Origin: Chloroflexota bacterium
Lineage (GTDB): Bacteria; Chloroflexota; Chloroflexia; Chloroheliales; Chloroheliaceae
NCBI GenBank assembly: GCA_028287745.1
Contig: JAQBPB010000115.1
Location: forward strand, 35,149 to 99,148
Length of the DNA: 64,000 bases
Direction: 5' to 3'
The notes beneath the pieces were generated by a model. It saw only the letters and a program-made list of their open reading frames with translations. It had not been told where the DNA came from and searched no databases. Both the position numbers and the translations under genes were made by a program. This document shows, piece by piece, positions 16,104 through 24,531 of the stretch (position 1 is its first letter; every line of letters starts with the position of its first letter).

Positions 16104-17366
16104 ATGGGACAGGGCGAAGAAAAGCCTGAAGAAATTACCCAGGAAACCCGTCTAGCGGCACTCCGCCAGGCATTTAAAGAACGGTTTGGTTTGTTACCCC
16201 AGTTCATCAGTCGTGCGCCGGGTCGGGTAAACTTAATCGGTGAACACACCGACTACAATGGCGGCTTCGTCTTTCCGGTAGCGATTAATCGTACGGTGCT
16301 GATGGCAGTAGCCGGGCCGGAAGAAGGCGCACCAGTGGGCCAGGTACGGATTATTTCTAAAGATTACGACAAGGAAGCGGTCTTTAACCTGAACCAGCTA
16401 GATAAAGCACCCGAAGCCGAACGCTGGACCAATTACGTGCGCGGTGTGGCCTGGGCGCTCGGCCAGCGCGGCTTGCTGGCCCCCGGCAGTTTGCCCGGTG
16501 CCCGGATTCTGCTCGAAAGTAACGTACCCCAGGGCGCCGGTCTTTCCAGTTCGGCTGCCCTGGAAATCGCGACCGCGCTGGCCCTTTTCCGGCTGGCCGG
16601 GTTCCCGGCTTCCGCGGTGAACCGGCCCCAGGTTGCGCTGGCCTGCCAGCTTGCCGAAAACGGCTTTGTCGGCGCAAATACCGGTATTATGGACCAGTTC
16701 ATTTCGGCTCTGGGCCGGACCGATAGCGCACTTTTGATTGATACGCGCTCTCTGGACTACCGGGCGGTCCCGCTGGGTTTTGCCGACCGGAGCTTAAAAT
16801 TGATCGCGGTCAATAGCGCCGTACCTCACCGCCATGACGCTTCCGGTTACAACCAGCGCCGGGCCGAGTGTGAAGAAGCGGCTAAATTCCTGGCTAACTT
16901 CTACGGAAAACCGGCCGACTCGCAACTGCGCGACTTTAACCTGGAAGAGCTATTAGGCGTTGAAGACAAATTAGCGCCGGTCCCTTTCAAGCGAGCCAGG
17001 CACGTTATTACCGAAGATGCCCGGACCCTCAAGGCGGTTGAATTGCTGGAAGGCGGCTTTGCCAACCCGGCCGACCTGGCTACTTTTGGCCGGTTGCTGG
17101 GCCAGTCGCACGAAAGCATGCGCGATGATTTTGAAATAACCGTTCCCCAGGTGGATTTACTGGTCGAACTGGCCTGGAATTTACCGGGCGTGATTGGCGC
17201 CCGCATGACCGGCGGCGGCTTTGGCGGTTGTACGGTTAATGTGGTAGAAACCGCCTCGGTAGAGGACTTCCGGGAGAAGGTTTTGCTGGAATACCGCCAG
17301 CAGACCGGCCTTGACGCGAAAATGTACATATTTGACGCCGTTGAAGGGGGTACCATACTCGAATAA
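16104..17366 (+). CDS. galK: Galactokinase
   Basis: Phosphorylates D-galactose to galactose 1-phosphate (Leloir pathway). GHMP kinase family, 420 residues, slightly longer than E. coli GalK. Motifs: the galactokinase signature GRVNLIGEHTDYNGGFVFP, the ATP loop PQGAGLSSSAALEIA, GIMDQFISALG and the C-terminal MTGGGFGGCTVNVV. A strong GAGGAGG lies five bases before the ATG. No other Leloir gene (galE, galT) is adjacent; instead the stop overlaps the ATG of guanylate kinase by one base (TAATG), so galK and gmk are co-translated. About 30 extra N-terminal residues with acidic composition precede the signature. Confidence 0.95.
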   Translation: MGQGEEKPEEITQETRLAALRQAFKERFGLLPQFISRAPGRVNLIGEHTDYNGGFVFPVAINRTVLMAVAGPEEGAPVGQVRIISKDYDKEAVFNLNQLDKAPEAERWTNYVRGVAWALGQRGLLAPGSLPGARILLESNVPQGAGLSSSAALEIATALALFRLAGFPASAVNRPQVALACQLAENGFVGANTGIMDQFISALGRTDSALLIDTRSLDYRAVPLGFADRSLKLIAVNSAVPHRHDASGYNQRRAECEEAAKFLANFYGKPADSQLRDFNLEELLGVEDKLAPVPFKRARHVITEDARTLKAVELLEGGFANPADLATFGRLLGQSHESMRDDFEITVPQVDLLVELAWNLPGVIGARMTGGGFGGCTVNVVETASVEDFREKVLLEYRQQTGLDAKMYIFDAVEGGTILE

Positions 17367-18007
17367 TGTTGAACCCTCAAACAGATGATTTGATAATGTA
17401 TCCCGGCCTGCGGAAGTCGCCACCCCTGTTAATCGTCCTGAGCGGCCCCAGCGGTGTTGGTAAGGATGTTATAGTCGCCCGCATGAAAGAGCGCGGGATG
17501 CCTTTTCACTTTGCCATAACCGCCACGACCCGGCTCAAACGGGACTACGAACAGGATGGCGTTCATTATTACTTCCGCACGGTTGAACAATTCCAGGAAA
17601 TGCTGGCCCAGGACGAGTTGTTGGAACACGCCCTGGTCTACGGCAACCATTACGGGCCGCCTAAATTCGGCGTCAGGGACGCCCTGGCGCGGGGTGAGGA
17701 CGTAATCCTGCGGATTGATGTGCAAGGAGCGGAATACATTCAAAAGACCATCAAAGGGGCCATCCTGGTTTTTGTCGCGCCGGGTAGCTATGATGAGTTG
17801 ATTTCGCGCCTGGTGAACCGGGGCACCGAAAGCCCGGAAAGCCTGGCCGTCCGGCTGGCGACCTATGAGAAAGAGATGCAAGCCGCCACGAACTTTGACT
17901 ATATAGTCATCAACCGGCAAGGTGAGCTTGATACGGCGGTGGACCTGATAGAGTCCATCCTTAAGACCGAAAAGGCTAAAGTAAAACCGCGGCAGGTTAA
18001 GCTTTAG
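17366..18007 (+). CDS. gmk: Guanylate kinase
   Basis: Converts GMP to GDP with ATP; essential nucleotide metabolism. The 213-residue protein has the P-loop VLSGPSGVGKDVIV, the GMP-binding region ITATTRLKRDYEQDGVHYYF, and LEHALVYGNHYGPPKFGV followed by VILRIDVQGAEYIQ. The P-loop ends GKD where GKG/GKS-T is more usual; this still keeps the catalytic Lys. The tracked start overlaps the galK stop; a second ATG at 17396 just before the conserved region would give the more usual N-terminal length, so the first 10 codons may be untranslated. A bidirectional terminator follows. Confidence 0.93.
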   Translation: MLNPQTDDLIMYPGLRKSPPLLIVLSGPSGVGKDVIVARMKERGMPFHFAITATTRLKRDYEQDGVHYYFRTVEQFQEMLAQDELLEHALVYGNHYGPPKFGVRDALARGEDVILRIDVQGAEYIQKTIKGAILVFVAPGSYDELISRLVNRGTESPESLAVRLATYEKEMQAATNFDYIVINRQGELDTAVDLIESILKTEKAKVKPRQVKL

Positions 18008-18021
18008 AAAATGAGCATCAA

Positions 18022-18050
18022 AAAAGGCCGCTGTTTTAGCGGCCTTTTAT
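18022..18050. terminator. Bidirectional intrinsic terminator, gmk / trxA
   Basis: Eleven-bp stem AAAAGGCCGCT / AGCGGCCTTTT with loop GTTTT; T-rich right flank (TTTTATTTTTAAC) and A-rich left flank. It lies between convergent gmk and trxA. Confidence 0.88.
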
Positions 18051-18068
18051 TTTTAACTTATTCCCGGA

Positions 18069-18395
18069 TTAGAGGTACTGCTCAATCTGGGACAGGATGC
18101 GCTCTTTCGGCATGTAACCGACCAGTTGCTTAACCGGCTTGCCGTCCTTGAACAGGATCAGAGTCGGGATGCTCATGATGCCAAACTGGCTGGAAACCTG
18201 CTGGTTCTCATCAACATCAATTTTCGCGACATTGAGCTGTTCGGCTTTCTCACCGGCGAGTTGCTCAACCAGCGGGGAAAGCATTTTACACGGCCCACAC
18301 CAGGTCGCCCAGAAGTCTACCAATACGGGCTTGGTTTTGCTGGCTTCCAGTACCTGAGCCTCAAAAGTGCTATCTGTTACTACATTCGCTGCCAT
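18069..18395 (-). CDS. trxA: Thioredoxin
   Basis: Small cytosolic disulfide reductase of 108 residues, the usual length. The active site is WATWCGPCKM, followed by VAKIDVDENQ and the cis-Pro motif IMSIPTLILFKDG. AAGGAG lies eight bases before the ATG on the minus strand. It is monocistronic, ending at a shared terminator with gmk. Nothing unusual is seen. Confidence 0.96.
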   Translation of the reverse strand: MAANVVTDSTFEAQVLEASKTKPVLVDFWATWCGPCKMLSPLVEQLAGEKAEQLNVAKIDVDENQQVSSQFGIMSIPTLILFKDGKPVKQLVGYMPKERILSQIEQYL

Positions 18396-18603
18396 CTATA
18401 TCACTCCTTGTTTGTTTTTACCCTGAAGGGGAATTTACTGTATATTTTCTATATTCAGCTCAATATTTTGAACGTGTTTGTTTTAATATTCACCGGCGGG
18501 CCTGCGTCAACCAGTGAATATAAGTATATTCCGACACCCCTGCTTTGTCAATTTAAATTGCAGGCTTTCCCGTTAGAGTCCAGTTAGACTTGTCTGCCGG
18601 GTC

Positions 18604-19188
18604 CTAGCGGCGAGCCTCGCTTTTGAGGAAAGTATGGACTTCCTTGCCACCGCTGCGGGCCAGTATGGTGGCCGTCAGGTTTTGCTCGTCGGTGGTGTCA
18701 GTGCTGACCATGAGCATACAGCGCGAGCCTTCCAGCAAATCGGCGTAGTTATGGGCCAGGTCGTCCGGCACACCCCACAGCAGCAAAGCCCCGCCTAAAC
18801 CGCCGACTACCGCACCGACCGCCGCGCTGGAAAAGAGGGTTGCCAGGGTTCCGGCCGCCATAAAAGGGCCAATCACCGGTACGGCCGCCAGGCCCAATCC
18901 CACCAGTAAGCCGGTCGCACCGCCAATCGCGCCGCCGCTGACCGCGCCCATTAAGGGGTTATCAACTCTGGGTATATTTTCCTGGTCAACCAGTTTTCCG
19001 GCCGCCGGGGGATCCAGTTCGGCCAGCACTTCGCCTTTACGCTGCAAGTAACTCATTTTACGGAAATCAAATCCGTGCTGCTGAAGCAGGCTCAGGGCCC
19101 CTTCGGCCTCGGTCCGGGATTCAAAAATCGCCGCAGCGATAAGGTTCCCTTCGATAATCTCATCGGCTGCGACGATGTCAACTGGCAT
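18604..19188 (-). CDS. General-stress-protein-like glycine-zipper membrane protein
   Basis: The 194-residue protein has an N-terminal alpha/beta domain (IAAAIFESRTEAEGALSLLQ) like the B. subtilis GSP17M/YflT family, a central Gly/Ala-rich hydrophobic hairpin at about 75-140 (GAVSGGAIGGATGLLVGLG, VGAVVGGLGGALLLWGV) and a C-terminal ferredoxin-like half (CMLMVSTDTTDEQNLTATIL). The family is stress-linked, but its activity is not known. The Gly-zipper suggests membrane insertion or oligomerisation. It stands alone with AAGGGGAAA upstream of the start. Confidence 0.7.
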   Translation of the reverse strand: MPVDIVAADEIIEGNLIAAAIFESRTEAEGALSLLQQHGFDFRKMSYLQRKGEVLAELDPPAAGKLVDQENIPRVDNPLMGAVSGGAIGGATGLLVGLGLAAVPVIGPFMAAGTLATLFSSAAVGAVVGGLGGALLLWGVPDDLAHNYADLLEGSRCMLMVSTDTTDEQNLTATILARSGGKEVHTFLKSEARR

Positions 19189-19264
19189 GCGTTAGTTTCC
19201 CCTTTTGATAACTTGTTTTTCAAGACACTCTACAGGGGTAATCATACTCCGTGCCAGGGTCGAC

Positions 19265-19843
19265 CTAAAATACAGGCCTGACTTTACAACGCGCTTCCCA
19301 GATGTCGGCTACTTCGGACGTGTAGCCGTCCAGGACAGCCAGGGCAAATTTATCCGGGTCAATGCCCAGGTCGTTCAGGCTAACCGTCGTAACCGGCGTA
19401 CCTTCACTAATGACGTTAAAGCCGGTGTGAATAAGGGTGGAAACCGGGCTGGAGGTAGCAATCGAAACGCTCAACTTGCCGGGCTTGCCGTCCTGGGGCC
19501 GGTTCAGGAAGAGGTCATCGCCTTTGCGGGTAACTTTTTCTTTCAGGCGGTTTTCCAGGTATTCTTTGGCCGTTACGATCAGCAGGCGCTGGCGGTAGAC
19601 CGCTTTTTCCAGGTCCAGGTCGAAAAACTCAACGATAAAGTGGACCATTTCCCGGCTGGAGATTGGCGCGTCAGCCTTAACATCTTCGATATCTACCATT
19701 TCGCTCAGTTCAACTTCACACGGCCCGCGAAAGGCTACAATCGCATCGCCCAGAAAATCGTGCTGCCGGTAAATCCAGTGGGGAGCCAGCTGGCGGCCAT
19801 CGTAAGTCAGCCGGGTTTCGTTACCCAGGTATTTTTTATGCAT
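19265..19843 (-). CDS. DUF366 family protein next to queD
   Basis: The 192-residue protein matches what I recall of DUF366 (COG2029): an N-terminal PHWIYRQHDFLGDAIVAFRG, GPCEVELSEMVDIEDVKADA, REMVHFIVEFFD, RQRLLIVTAKEYL, and a C-terminal SIATSSPVSTLIHTGFNV. The family is uncharacterised. Its ATG at 19843 follows the queD stop directly with no gap, so the two are translated together. That suggests a role in the 7-deazaguanine (queuosine precursor) or pterin pathway (inference). It contains a conserved CEVELS Cys and several His that could bind metal. Start fixed by the abutting queD stop. Confidence 0.8.
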   Translation of the reverse strand: MHKKYLGNETRLTYDGRQLAPHWIYRQHDFLGDAIVAFRGPCEVELSEMVDIEDVKADAPISSREMVHFIVEFFDLDLEKAVYRQRLLIVTAKEYLENRLKEKVTRKGDDLFLNRPQDGKPGKLSVSIATSSPVSTLIHTGFNVISEGTPVTTVSLNDLGIDPDKFALAVLDGYTSEVADIWEARCKVRPVF

Positions 19844-20221
19844 CTAATCCTCGCTGTAGGTCGCGCTGGCGGTGGGAGTTTCCCAGATTTGGACGTACTT
19901 CAACTTTATATTTTGGTTCTGCTCGGCCAGTTGCTGCCGGAGGGTCTGGTATATCTGGTAAGCCATGTTTTCGGCGGTCGGGTTTATTTCATTATAAGGC
20001 GGTATTTCGTTGATGAAGCGGTGGTCTAGCTGGTCCACCACGCCCTGCATAAGTTTTTTGAGGTCAAAAAAATCGTAGAGCATGCCGACCTCATCGACTT
20101 TTTCCCCGGCAACGGCAACTTCAAGCTTATAAGTGTGGCCGTGAAGGTTAGCGCATTTCCCCACGTAATTTCTCAGGAGGTGGGCAGCGTCAAACGTGAC
20201 ACTTTTGGTTAACTGGTACAT
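19844..20221 (-). CDS. queD: 6-carboxy-5,6,7,8-tetrahydropterin synthase
   Basis: Converts 7,8-dihydroneopterin triphosphate to 6-carboxytetrahydropterin, the first dedicated step toward queuosine. The 125-residue protein has the three zinc His residues (FDAAHLL and NLHGHTY), the catalytic Cys in GKCANLHGH, DHRFINEIPP, NPTAENMA and the pterin-binding Glu in WETPTASATY. Length and motifs fit QueD rather than the eukaryotic PTPS. Its stop abuts the DUF366 start. queA, a late step of the same pathway, lies at 31955-33043; queC, queE, queF and tgt are not in the window. Confidence 0.92.
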   Translation of the reverse strand: MYQLTKSVTFDAAHLLRNYVGKCANLHGHTYKLEVAVAGEKVDEVGMLYDFFDLKKLMQGVVDQLDHRFINEIPPYNEINPTAENMAYQIYQTLRQQLAEQNQNIKLKYVQIWETPTASATYSED

Positions 20222-20351
20222 CTTTCAAGGAGTCCTTTAGAATTGAAACACTGAAATCGCAAATTAATAAGCGAGCTTTCGCTTTTGAGCCGGTAAATAA
20301 CCGGATAACCCAAAGCCTGAAGCACTAAAACCGGTCCAGGCGAAAGTTTTA

Positions 20352-20383
20352 AATAAGAAAGGGCCGAGCAAATAGCCCGACCC
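20352..20383 (-). terminator. Intrinsic terminator of the Fe-S carrier gene
   Basis: On the minus strand GGGTCGGGC pairs with GCTCGGCCC (two G-U pairs), loop TATTT, followed by TTTCTTATTT. It lies just past the stop of the gene ending at 20406 and before queD. Confidence 0.75.
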
Positions 20384-20405
20384 CTCGCTTTTCTAAGAAA
20401 AGAGA

Positions 20406-20759
20406 TTACTTACCGCAGCCGCAGTTACCACCGCAGCAGCCGCCGCCGGACTGAGGCAGATTGGCATTTTCGATAACAAAGCCGCGTTCCATCAGGGTAT
20501 TCTGATAGCTGATAACCGCGCCGGCCAAATAAGGGGCGCTTTCTTCATCAACCAGCACGCGCAGGCCGTCGAAATCCATTACAACGTCGCCATCGCGTTC
20601 GGTGTCATCCAGCGTCATAGCAGCGCGGGAACCCTGGACGAAAATCCGCAGGGCAACGTTTGAGGTTTCTTCCTCATTCAGAATTTCCTGGAGTTGGGTG
20701 CGAGCTTCGTCGGTGATGGTCACCAGGGTTTCGGTTTTTTTATCAATGCTAATTGTCAT
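20406..20759 (-). CDS. A-type Fe-S carrier-like protein (IscA/ErpA fold), atypical Cys set
   Basis: HesB/IscA-fold protein of 117 residues. Fold motifs are clear: ITDEARTQLQEIL, ALRIFVQG, and GLRVLVDEESAPYLAGAVISY. In IscA and ErpA the VQGG(G)CSGF loop supplies a cluster-binding Cys; here it reads VQGSRAAMTLDD with no Cys. The C-terminal pair survives in an expanded Gly/Cys tail (GGGCCGGNCGCGK). It may therefore bind metal or clusters only through the tail, or have another role. The tracked TTG start is inside the ribosome binding site GAAGGAG; ATG at 20759 is preferred. It is monocistronic with its own terminator. Confidence 0.82.
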   Translation of the reverse strand: MTISIDKKTETLVTITDEARTQLQEILNEEETSNVALRIFVQGSRAAMTLDDTERDGDVVMDFDGLRVLVDEESAPYLAGAVISYQNTLMERGFVIENANLPQSGGGCCGGNCGCGK

Positions 20760-20774
20760 TTCAAACTCCTTCAA

Positions 20775-21074
20775 AAAACTTTTTCAATATTCCGGTGACG
20801 ATTGCCTTTGCCCACCGGCAACTTCTAGTATAAGTCCCCAGCCCCAATCCGGCTGATTGCACATATTATACCATTTAAAGCTTACTCTACCTACCTTATC
20901 TTGTCAATATACCGGGCGATTAAATAAGTAAGTAGGCTGCTTTATATTCTCCTTTTTGCCTATTACTATGGCAGTCAGGCGGCTTTGTTTCTATTAAAGA
21001 AAGGCCGGGCCTTTCTCAGAAAAGGCCCGGCCCATGCACAGGTGGCCGATTTGGTCCGGTTTTAGCCGCTGATT
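20775..21074 (-). terminator. Intergenic stretch holding a terminator at 21003-21032
   Basis: The 300-base gap contains a perfect 12-bp inverted repeat GGCCGGGCCTTT / AAAGGCCCGGCC (21003-21032, loop of six). On the minus strand it is followed by TTTCTTTAATAG, so it ends the glycosidase transcript. The rest should hold the promoter of the Fe-S carrier gene; no convincing -35/-10 pair was picked out. No ORF of note. Confidence 0.75.
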
Positions 21075-23417
21075 TTAGCTCATCCAGCCGTTGGCGCGGA
21101 CCAATTGCCAGCCCATGAGGCCCAAAAGGGTTTCGTAGGGCGTCCGGGCGAACTCAGGATGATATTCAAACCGGGCGCGCTCGAAGTATTGGACCGTATA
21201 AGTTTTGCCGTCGGTAGGGTTCTTTTCCTGGAATTCCTCAGTTATCGGAAAGCCGAACTGGGCCAGGCCGCCGTTCTTTTCCCAATAAGTGCGGAACCCG
21301 AAGGCCAGCGAGTGGCCGGTTTCCGGGAAGTAAAGCCGGTCTTTATTGCTGGTAAAAGCGCCCACCCGCTTGAAGGGCGGCTCGCCTTCTCGCCCGGCGG
21401 TCATTTGTTTACCCAGGTGACCCAGCAGCACTTCGTAACGGGTCCCGGCATTTTCAGGGTGATACTCATAGCGGGTCCGTTCGAAATACTGGACGATCAT
21501 GCCGTTTTCGTTAAACTCCTCGGAAATCGGGAAGCCGTTAATTGCCAGGCCGCCGTACTTTTCCCAGTAAGCCCGGAAACGCCCGCCCAGGTTATGGCCG
21601 GTTTCCTTGAAATATAGCTGGCCGCTTAGCGCAGGAGCCCGGTCGAAGGCTTTCGGGGTGGAAGGCACCTGCACGCGGTAGAGCTTGCCCGCCTGGGCCT
21701 TGAAGCTGTATTCGCTGCCGGATACATTTTCCTGGACCGGCTGGTCGTCGGCAAAAAGCCTGACCGGCTGCTGGCGGCTGCGCTGCGGATAGACGTTATC
21801 CAGGTTGATTTTCACATTCACGTCTTGCACGCTCATAAAGTTTAACTGGGCCGCTCCGCTGCCGTTCCACCAGGCTGCAAAAGGCGCGCTGGCGTCTTGG
21901 CTGAAGCTGATGGGGCCACTGCTACCGCTTTTAGCACTGCTGAAATATGACTGCGGCCCGGCGAAGCTGTATTCCACGTTGGTGCCGCTGGCCTGTATCG
22001 ACTGGCTGGTAAACTTGCCCTGGTAATTCTGGCTCAGTACCGAAGTGGTAAAGCCGCGCAGGGCGTGATAGGACGGTTTTGGCTGGGTATTGTCGTCCAG
22101 GAGGCCAAAGTTATTTTCAACGTTGTTAAAGCCCGGCGGGAAGTTGGTCAACTGCCACTTGAAGCCGCCCGCGAAACCGTTGCTGTACAGGTAGAGCCAG
22201 AGGGCCATTTCGTAGTTAGCGGTCAGTTTTAAGTCCACTTTTGTGCCGTCCGACCGGCCATTGGAATAGCCGAATTCTTCCAGCACCACCGGCCGTCCGG
22301 GGAAAGTCTGGCGCAGGTTTTCCAGCAGGGCAATCGTGGTGTTCAGGCCGCTGATACCCTCGCTGACAAAGCGGTGCAGCGACACAAATGTCATGTCGGC
22401 ATTGGCGGCCATCTTCGCCAGGATAATGTTGCTCCAGCCGATAGTAGTAATAGCCGAAGCATCTCCGGCCCGGATACCTCCCTGGCGGACCTCGATATAC
22501 TTACCAACTGTGCCGCTCAAGGCTTCCAGGTAGACTTTCCACTTGCTGCTGTCCGGCGAGTCGATGTAATCCAGGCTGTTCTTACCGCTGCGGCTGGTGA
22601 CCCACTTACCGCTTTCGGACAGGAATTCTTGCCAGAGTCTATAGGCATTGGCGTAAAAATAAGCACGCTGCTCGTTCAGGCGGGCCGGGATGATCGCTTT
22701 ACCCTGGGCGGTCTGCCGCCAGGCTTTCACTTCATCGTTGGTCATGCGCTCGCTGTAGTGCTTGATGAAAGCGCCGTCTTGCAAAGGCACCACCATATCC
22801 GCCGGGAACTCGGCCGGTATAATATCGCCAAATTGCGGTTCGTTTTTAAAGTCGTAACCAAAGATAGTATTGTTGCCTTTGTAGCGTTGCACTACCTTGC
22901 GGTTTAAGTCGGCTTCTTTTTGCAGGTTCGGCTCGTCATAATCATTGAAGGCGATTAGCAGCTTCAGGTTGCGTTGTTTAGCCAGTTCGACGACTTTATC
23001 TAGCTTGGACCAGTTGTTAGCGTTGATATTGTCGCGCAGGGCCTTGCTCACAAAAATGCGGACCACATTAAGCCCGGCGCGCTCGACGAGGGCCAGGTTG
23101 CTATCAATCAGGGCCGCGTCATACTTGTTCTCTTCCCACATCAACCAGGCCCGGTCGGTGTGTCCTTCGTAATTTACACCCAACAAAAAAACCGGGGCCC
23201 CGTTTTCATCTACAAAACGTGTCCCGGAAGTTTTAACGGTCCCGGCCAGCCCAAGCGCGGCCGCCGCCGGTTTAGCCTGAACGGCCGGGGTCCAATTCTG
23301 GGCCAGCGATGTAGCAGGAAATAAACCGGCCACCAGGACCGCCACTAGCGCTGCCAGCAGGAAAAAAGACCAGCGCCGGAATATATTCCGGCTTTTTTTG
23401 TAAGTTAATGTAAGCAC
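21075..23417 (-). CDS. Secreted GH5-like glycoside hydrolase with C-terminal repeat pair
   Basis: Predicted secreted endo-glycosidase (cellulase or mannanase type), 780 residues. A signal peptide/anchor lies at about 15-40 (SFFLLAALVAVLVAGLFPA, then ATSLAQN). The TIM-barrel domain starts TSGTRFVDENGAPVFLLGVNYEG and has GLNVVRIFVS, the acid/base FGYDFKNEPQF and the nucleophile VVLEEFGYSNGR. A beta-rich region follows at about 480-620, then two copies of a 75-residue module ending the protein. The gene begins with GTG at 23417; the ribosome binding site is weak. It is monocistronic. The exact family and substrate cannot be fixed by eye; GH5 is the closest fit. Confidence 0.85.
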   Translation of the reverse strand: MLTLTYKKSRNIFRRWSFFLLAALVAVLVAGLFPATSLAQNWTPAVQAKPAAAALGLAGTVKTSGTRFVDENGAPVFLLGVNYEGHTDRAWLMWEENKYDAALIDSNLALVERAGLNVVRIFVSKALRDNINANNWSKLDKVVELAKQRNLKLLIAFNDYDEPNLQKEADLNRKVVQRYKGNNTIFGYDFKNEPQFGDIIPAEFPADMVVPLQDGAFIKHYSERMTNDEVKAWRQTAQGKAIIPARLNEQRAYFYANAYRLWQEFLSESGKWVTSRSGKNSLDYIDSPDSSKWKVYLEALSGTVGKYIEVRQGGIRAGDASAITTIGWSNIILAKMAANADMTFVSLHRFVSEGISGLNTTIALLENLRQTFPGRPVVLEEFGYSNGRSDGTKVDLKLTANYEMALWLYLYSNGFAGGFKWQLTNFPPGFNNVENNFGLLDDNTQPKPSYHALRGFTTSVLSQNYQGKFTSQSIQASGTNVEYSFAGPQSYFSSAKSGSSGPISFSQDASAPFAAWWNGSGAAQLNFMSVQDVNVKINLDNVYPQRSRQQPVRLFADDQPVQENVSGSEYSFKAQAGKLYRVQVPSTPKAFDRAPALSGQLYFKETGHNLGGRFRAYWEKYGGLAINGFPISEEFNENGMIVQYFERTRYEYHPENAGTRYEVLLGHLGKQMTAGREGEPPFKRVGAFTSNKDRLYFPETGHSLAFGFRTYWEKNGGLAQFGFPITEEFQEKNPTDGKTYTVQYFERARFEYHPEFARTPYETLLGLMGWQLVRANGWMS
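21090..21620 (-). repeat. Two-copy protein module at the glycosidase C terminus
   Basis: Within the glycosidase, two modules of about 75 residues share YF.ETGH, F(R)xYWEKxGGLA, GFPI(S/T)EEF, VQYFER(T/A)R(F/Y)EYHPE and a LLG...G end. Such modules are frequent at the ends of secreted Chloroflexota proteins as I recall and probably bind the cell surface or sugar polymers (inference). Confidence 0.75.
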
Positions 23418-23892
23418 GAGCCGCCCCCGTATGAAGTTTTGGAAAGGTTAATAATCACAAAGCTAAAAGTACCGCTTAAAGTATTAACGGATCAATCCGT
23501 TACAGGTTACGCCCGGTATTTTATACCACCGGCACCCATAACGTAACTACTGCGGGCCTGTCACCCTTTAGCTTATCCTGAATACCGGCCCTTAACGGGA
23601 CCGGATGCTGCTTTTAAGGGTTCCCACAAGGTTAAAATATTGGACGTAAGAGAAGAAATCAGGTGTACTTTTAAATTTGAGGCCGCGCCGGGCACAATTA
23701 CCCATTGGACCCTCAGATGCTTTCTATAATTGGACGTTGTAGTGTAATTGAGAAAATTATAGCATGGTTCTCGCATAATGGTTAACATAACATTGTGTAA
23801 AGGTTGACAAGCCTTTTTCTGCTTCTTATACTCACAGTTAAGCGGTCAACCGGCAAAAACACTTTAAGCACTATAAGAAAGCCCGTTCCCTC
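23418..23892. other. 475-base divergent intergenic region
   Basis: Holds the upstream regions of the glycosidase gene (minus) and the RDD gene (plus). The tracked 71-residue minus-strand ORF in it has no recognisable motif and no clear ribosome binding site and was not called. Short inverted repeats (GGTATTTTATACC at 23514-23526) are present. The only strong signal is the promoter listed next. Confidence 0.6.
23804..23832 (+). promoter_or_regulatory. Consensus sigma-70-type promoter for the RDD gene
   Basis: TTGACA (23804-23809), 17-base spacer, TATACT (23827-23832). It points to the RDD gene, whose start is about 60 bases downstream. Confidence 0.8.
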
Positions 23893-24531
23893 ATGAACAA
23901 CCCTACTCCGTCCCAACCTGGCAGCCCTCCACCCGTCCATGGCGATGTCTCAACGCGCCCTGTCGCGGCCCCGGCCCCGGTAGTCTACCGCTACACTCAA
24001 AAGTTCAGGCAGGAATGGCAGCACGGCGCGCCAACGGCTACCTGGGGAACCCGTCTGGTGGCTTTGCTGGTAGATTTCCTGGTAATCGGACTGCCTTTTA
24101 ACCTGCTCTACAATTTTATTTTCGGCTTCCTGCCGGAAGAATTACCGCCCATCGGCCGCAACCTGCTATTCTGGCTGGTCTTTGGCCTGGTAACGAGCCT
24201 TTGCGCTTACCGGTTTGGGGCTTCTCCCGGCAAAAAACTGATGAACCTGGTAGTGGTCCGGCAGTCCCATACCCGGCTGTCGTTCCTACAACTCTTTCTG
24301 CGGGGAACCCTGGTTGGCTACAGCCTGGTCAGCCTCTATGTGGTTGTAAACTTCTTGATGCTTTCCGGCCTTAACTTTTTGCACGGCTTCAACCTGCTTT
24401 ATTTGCCTGGCCCTATCCTGGCGCTGGGCGGGCTACCGCTTTTCCTGGGCAAGCCTCGCCCGCCGCTTCACGACCGGCTTTTCAAGACTAAAGTCGTTAT
24501 CGCCGATATGCAAAAGTACCAGGCTAATTGA
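23893..24531 (+). CDS. RDD-family membrane protein
   Basis: The 212-residue protein has a Pro-rich N terminus of about 45 residues and an RDD domain: the first helix begins GTRLVALLVDFLVIG (Arg and Asp of the RDD pattern), a second helix LLFWLVFGLVTSL, GASPGKKLMNLVVV, and a C-terminal PPLHDRLFKTKVV with the final Asp. Four hydrophobic segments are visible. The family has no firm function; some members are linked to ion transport. A consensus promoter precedes it. Its end overlaps the convergent acyl-CoA synthetase gene by 8 bases, so there is no terminator space between them. Confidence 0.85.
   Translation: MNNPTPSQPGSPPPVHGDVSTRPVAAPAPVVYRYTQKFRQEWQHGAPTATWGTRLVALLVDFLVIGLPFNLLYNFIFGFLPEELPPIGRNLLFWLVFGLVTSLCAYRFGASPGKKLMNLVVVRQSHTRLSFLQLFLRGTLVGYSLVSLYVVVNFLMLSGLNFLHGFNLLYLPGPILALGGLPLFLGKPRPPLHDRLFKTKVVIADMQKYQAN

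Noticed and set aside
23573-23788. A 71-residue minus-strand ORF in the 23.4-23.9 kb gap
   Set aside because: No motif, no ribosome binding site and low-complexity composition; considered chance.
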